NCBI GenBank assembly: GCA_039188505.1
Contig: JBCCZC010000395.1
Span: 1 to 5,525 of the forward strand
Direction of reading: 5' to 3'
DNA: 5,525 nucleotides
Source: JBCCZC01 sp039188505
GTDB lineage: Bacteria; Pseudomonadota; Gammaproteobacteria; Xanthomonadales; SZUA-38
The stretch's first letter is position 1. Each line of letters begins with the position of its first letter. Position numbers and translations under genes: made by a program. Shown here one piece after another: positions 5,186-5,525 of this stretch. The notes below the pieces were generated by a model. The model made no database searches. It saw nothing but the letters and a program-made list of their open reading frames with translations, and had not been told where the DNA came from.

Positions 5186-5525
5186 TTGCCCAGAACGCTC
5201 TTTCAACCGGAAGTCGAACGTGACGCCTGTGGCTTCGGGCTGATTGCCCAGGTCGACGGCACGCCGTCGAACGAACTCGTCGTCGACGCGCTGGCAGCGC
5301 TCGAGAGCATGACCCACCGCGGTGCGGTAGCGGCCGACGGCCTGTCGGGCGATGGCTGCGGCATGCTGCTCTCGATGCCCCGGGGTCTCTACCGTGCGGC
5401 ACTCATGCGCGATGGCGTCGAGCTGCCCGAGCGCTACGCCGTGGGCATGCTGTTCGTTCACGATACGGCGGAGGGCACCATCGGTCGCCTCGAGGCCGAG
5501 CTGGCCCAGTCCGGCTGGCAGCCGA
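5186..5525 (+). CDS. gltB: Glutamate synthase large subunit (GOGAT alpha), 5' part only
   Basis: This is the N-terminal 113 codons of the large subunit of glutamate synthase, which with the GltD small subunit converts 2-oxoglutarate and glutamine to two glutamates. The visible part is the class II glutamine amidotransferase domain that releases ammonia from glutamine. The start PRTLFQPEVERDACGFGLIA matches the GltB opening; C15 is the expected catalytic N-terminal cysteine after removal of a 14-residue propeptide, a short propeptide like that of Pseudomonas GltB. MTHRGAVAADGLSGDGCGMLL (about 46-66) carries the conserved HRG and GDGCG motifs, and YAVGMLF follows. The frame is open to the right edge, so the FMN and synthase domains lie outside. 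Translation starts at TTG behind a strong Shine-Dalgarno. A gltD gene is expected downstream. Confidence 0.96.
   Translation, partial: MPRTLFQPEVERDACGFGLIAQVDGTPSNELVVDALAALESMTHRGAVAADGLSGDGCGMLLSMPRGLYRAALMRDGVELPERYAVGMLFVHDTAEGTIGRLEAELAQSGWQP

Noticed and set aside
5167..5223. Possible 18-codon leader peptide starting at ATG 5167 and overlapping the gltB start
   Set aside because: No Shine-Dalgarno precedes it and its sequence shows no run of regulatory codons.
5016..5243. 75-codon plus-strand open frame in the gltB leader
   Set aside because: It overlaps the gltB start in another frame, has no good ribosome binding site, and has low-complexity composition.
4701..5402. 233-codon minus-strand open frame across the PPC-gltB boundary
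   Set aside because: It is Arg/Ser/Pro-rich, lies antisense to two genes supported by homology patterns, and shows no domain.

Overview
The window is GC-rich bacterial chromosome with densely packed genes. It looks like a gammaproteobacterium, perhaps of a Xanthomonadales/Lysobacterales or Wenzhouxiangella-like lineage. The reasons are the cytochrome b561-yceI gene pair (as in E. coli yceJ-yceI), a glutamate synthase large subunit with the short Pseudomonas-type N-terminus, and a secreted-type protein with a PPC domain and a 'YFQPG...GQGL...SYDEAG' module common in those groups. The lineage is an inference from protein style; no rRNA or marker gene is present.

Layout: 1-165 is a non-coding or edge region with a G-rich tract at the left border. 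A GcvA-like LysR-type regulator (166-1059, minus) is divergent from a two-gene operon: a four-helix cytochrome b561 (1115-1657, plus) whose stop codon overlaps the start of a periplasmic YceI-family protein (1657-2232, plus). A dicarboxylate/amino acid:cation symporter (2257-3552, minus) converges on yceI with a 24-base gap. A 96-base divergent region with three related half-sites separates the symporter from a 441-residue probably exported PPC-domain protein (3649-4974, plus). A 211-base intergenic stretch with several inverted repeats and a candidate promoter leads to the 5' end of gltB (5186 to the right edge, plus), which starts with TTG behind a strong Shine-Dalgarno sequence and runs out of the window.

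Functional reading: b561 and YceI form a known conserved pair, a membrane di-heme b-type cytochrome plus a periplasmic lipocalin-like lipid/isoprenoid-binding protein; the divergent LysR protein is the obvious candidate regulator. The symporter (predicted acidic amino acid or C4-dicarboxylate uptake) and gltB both touch glutamate metabolism, but they are separated by the PPC gene and oriented apart, so co-regulation is only a possibility. I see no phage, transposon, CRISPR, toxin-antitoxin or defence system. The least explained items are the PPC-domain protein and the dyad-rich intergenic regions at 3553-3648 and 4975-5185.
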